A stretch of DNA of 6,622 nt from positions 1-6,622 of the forward strand of contig JAVXEO010000088.1 in assembly GCA_036658435.1 (NCBI GenBank), read 5' to 3'. This stretch comes from DIGJ01 sp036658435. Its GTDB lineage: Bacteria > Bacillota > Clostridia > Lachnospirales > Lachnospiraceae. A program made the translations under genes and the position numbers. Shown piece by piece: positions 5,481-6,622 of the stretch. The notes under the pieces were generated by a model. It was given only the letters and a program-made list of their open reading frames with translations. It had not been told where the DNA came from and ran no database searches. Within the stretch, counting starts at the first letter, position 1. Each line of letters opens with the position of its first letter.

Positions 5481-6622
5481 CTAAAAGTTTGTAAATGCCG
5501 GTATTATAATAAGCAGCATAACTAACAGCAACATTAGTATCATTGGGAAAAGCAGCTTCGTTCCCGCTTCTTCTCCTTGTTTTTTCGCACCCTCCTTTCG
5601 ATTTTCAAAAGCTTCCATGGTTTCTTCCTCTAAAAGTTCTAAAATTCTGGCACTTCCTTTTCGAAGATTTTGTGAAAGCAGCGTACTAAATTTTAAATAC
5701 TCCATCCGCTGGCATCTCTTTCCAAAGGCCTCATATGCTCTTACCTCAGCAATTCCATTTTCCATTTCCTTTCGTGTAAAAAGCATTTCCTCGTATACGT
5801 ATCTTTTTTTTCCATTTTCCTCTATCCTTTTATCAGAATATGTATCACTTATTTTCTTCCACGCTCCACCAATGGTCATACCGGCCCCCAGTAAAAGCAC
5901 AAATTTATTTACCATATTAGGATAATCCAACTCCAGCTGCTTATTTCTGCGCTTTTCTTCATTTTTTATCCGTTGTTTCTCTCCCATCGGAACCAGCACT
6001 GCTGCCAAAATACCCAAAACAAAAAAAATCTCCAGTTTATCTTCCTTTGGTTCTTCATACCGAACCCTTAACCCGTCTATTTTTTCAGGCAAATAAATCT
6101 CCTTTTCTGTTTTTCCTTCTCTTTCTCTTTGTCTATAGAGTTCTTGAAAACGTTTCAAAAAAAGTTCTTCCTTTGTAAACACTTTGGGCACAACAAGAAA
6201 GGTAAGGGTTACTTCTTTTTCCCACTCCTCCGAAGAAAGCTTTGCCACTAGCGTAACCGCTCTCGTCGCTTCTCCTGCCTTGTCCCAGTCAATGCTTCCA
6301 TCTCCCTTTATGATTCCGTCATAGCCAACGTTCCAGTCTACGGATATCCCGGAATCCGGAATTTCTTTCTTAAGAACCAAGGATTGGTTTACTTCCTTCT
6401 CATTTATATTTTCTCCAAGATAGGTCTGGCGAATATATTTCTCAGCCTTTATAACCGCATTTTCCCATTCCACCTCATTATATTTTCTCTCTTCAATTTC
6501 AAGAGAAATCTCTTTTTTTTTAAAAAAGGCTTTTTCTTTTCCCTTTTGCACCTGTATTTCAATTTTTTGTTCCCGGCTCCCCTCCCCATACCCCGGTCGC
6601 TCCACACGTCCCTGGCGTATTT
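5481..6622 (-). CDS. TadC-like type II secretion F-family platform protein with Ig-like extracytoplasmic domain, 5' end outside window
   Basis: The frame is open to the right edge; 374 codons follow an internal GTG at 6605, which has no ribosome site, so the true start lies beyond. Numbering from that GTG: residues about 1-70 are charged and beta-rich after GYGEG. Residues about 72-140 (ISVDWNVGYDGIIKGDGS, then AVTLVAKLSSEEW and VTLTFLVVPK) resemble the atrophied bacterial Ig-like fold. A membrane span lies at about 191-206. The F-type domain follows, with LDYPNMVNKFVLLLGAGMTI (226-245), YEEM then AYEAFGKRC, KFSTLLSQNLRKG, and GEEAGTKLLFPM leading to the last span (about 351-372). Known: TadB and TadC form the inner-membrane platform acting with the TadA ATPase. 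For the Ig-like part to lie outside, a further N-terminal span or signal is expected upstream. It ends 14 nt before the pilin gene. The F-type domain is certain; the Ig-like call is weaker. Confidence 0.88.
   Translation of the reverse strand, partial: IRQGRVERPGYGEGSREQKIEIQVQKGKEKAFFKKKEISLEIEERKYNEVEWENAVIKAEKYIRQTYLGENINEKEVNQSLVLKKEIPDSGISVDWNVGYDGIIKGDGSIDWDKAGEATRAVTLVAKLSSEEWEKEVTLTFLVVPKVFTKEELFLKRFQELYRQREREGKTEKEIYLPEKIDGLRVRYEEPKEDKLEIFFVLGILAAVLVPMGEKQRIKNEEKRRNKQLELDYPNMVNKFVLLLGAGMTIGGAWKKISDTYSDKRIEENGKKRYVYEEMLFTRKEMENGIAEVRAYEAFGKRCQRMEYLKFSTLLSQNLRKGSARILELLEEETMEAFENRKEGAKKQGEEAGTKLLFPMILMLLLVMLLIIIPAFTNF

Noticed and set aside
6603..6605. GTG at 6605 as the start of the TadC-like gene
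   Set aside because: There is no properly spaced ribosome site, the frame stays open upstream to the edge (codons for I-R-Q-G-R), and an N-terminal membrane segment is still missing.
1..6622. CRISPR array, tRNA/rRNA gene, transposase or toxin-antitoxin pair
   Set aside because: No spaced direct repeats, tRNA cloverleaf, transposase motif or small toxin-like gene pair was seen on either strand.

Overview
The window is AT-rich and is read almost entirely from the minus strand. It looks like chromosomal DNA of a Gram-positive anaerobe of the Clostridia, most likely Lachnospiraceae. The reasons are the AGA/GAA/AAA-rich codon use, strong AGGAG-type ribosome sites, and a characteristic gene set: Flp1-like pilin, DUF5702 protein, TadE-like proteins and a DUF6382-FHA protein. 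The taxonomic call is inferred from family content; no rRNA or other marker gene is present.

In transcription order (right to left) the main block is the 3' half of a tight-adherence (Tad/Flp, type IVb pilus) operon. It holds: the C-terminal part of a TadC-like inner-membrane platform protein with an Ig-like extracytoplasmic domain (open at the right edge); a tiny Flp1-like pilin with a G|VGVVE processing site; a large DUF5702 protein; a 114-nt intercistronic inverted repeat; a TadE-like pseudopilin with two C-terminal H/C-x(n)-CxxC modules; a short A24 prepilin peptidase; a second, compact TadE-like pseudopilin; and a membrane-anchored FHA protein. Gaps are 12-21 nt or the genes overlap, except for the 137-nt gap that contains the inverted repeat. 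This fits one polycistronic transcript with translational coupling at the peptidase/TadE/FHA end. The secretion ATPase (TadA/CpaF), CpaE-like and TadB-like genes would be expected upstream, beyond the right edge.

Downstream of the operon, after a 97-nt gap with its own likely promoter, the left edge holds the first 48 codons of a small RelA/SpoT-type alarmone synthetase, also on the minus strand.

How the genes probably work together: the peptidase processes the Flp pilin and the two TadE-like proteins at G|xxxxE sites. The TadC-like protein is part of the platform that assembles them. The DUF5702 and TadE-like proteins are probably minor or accessory surface components. The FHA protein may tie assembly to threonine phosphorylation. 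The two most notable signals are the inverted repeat, whose arm differences keep pairing only in the operon's own mRNA, and the duplicated putative metal-binding module on a pseudopilin.
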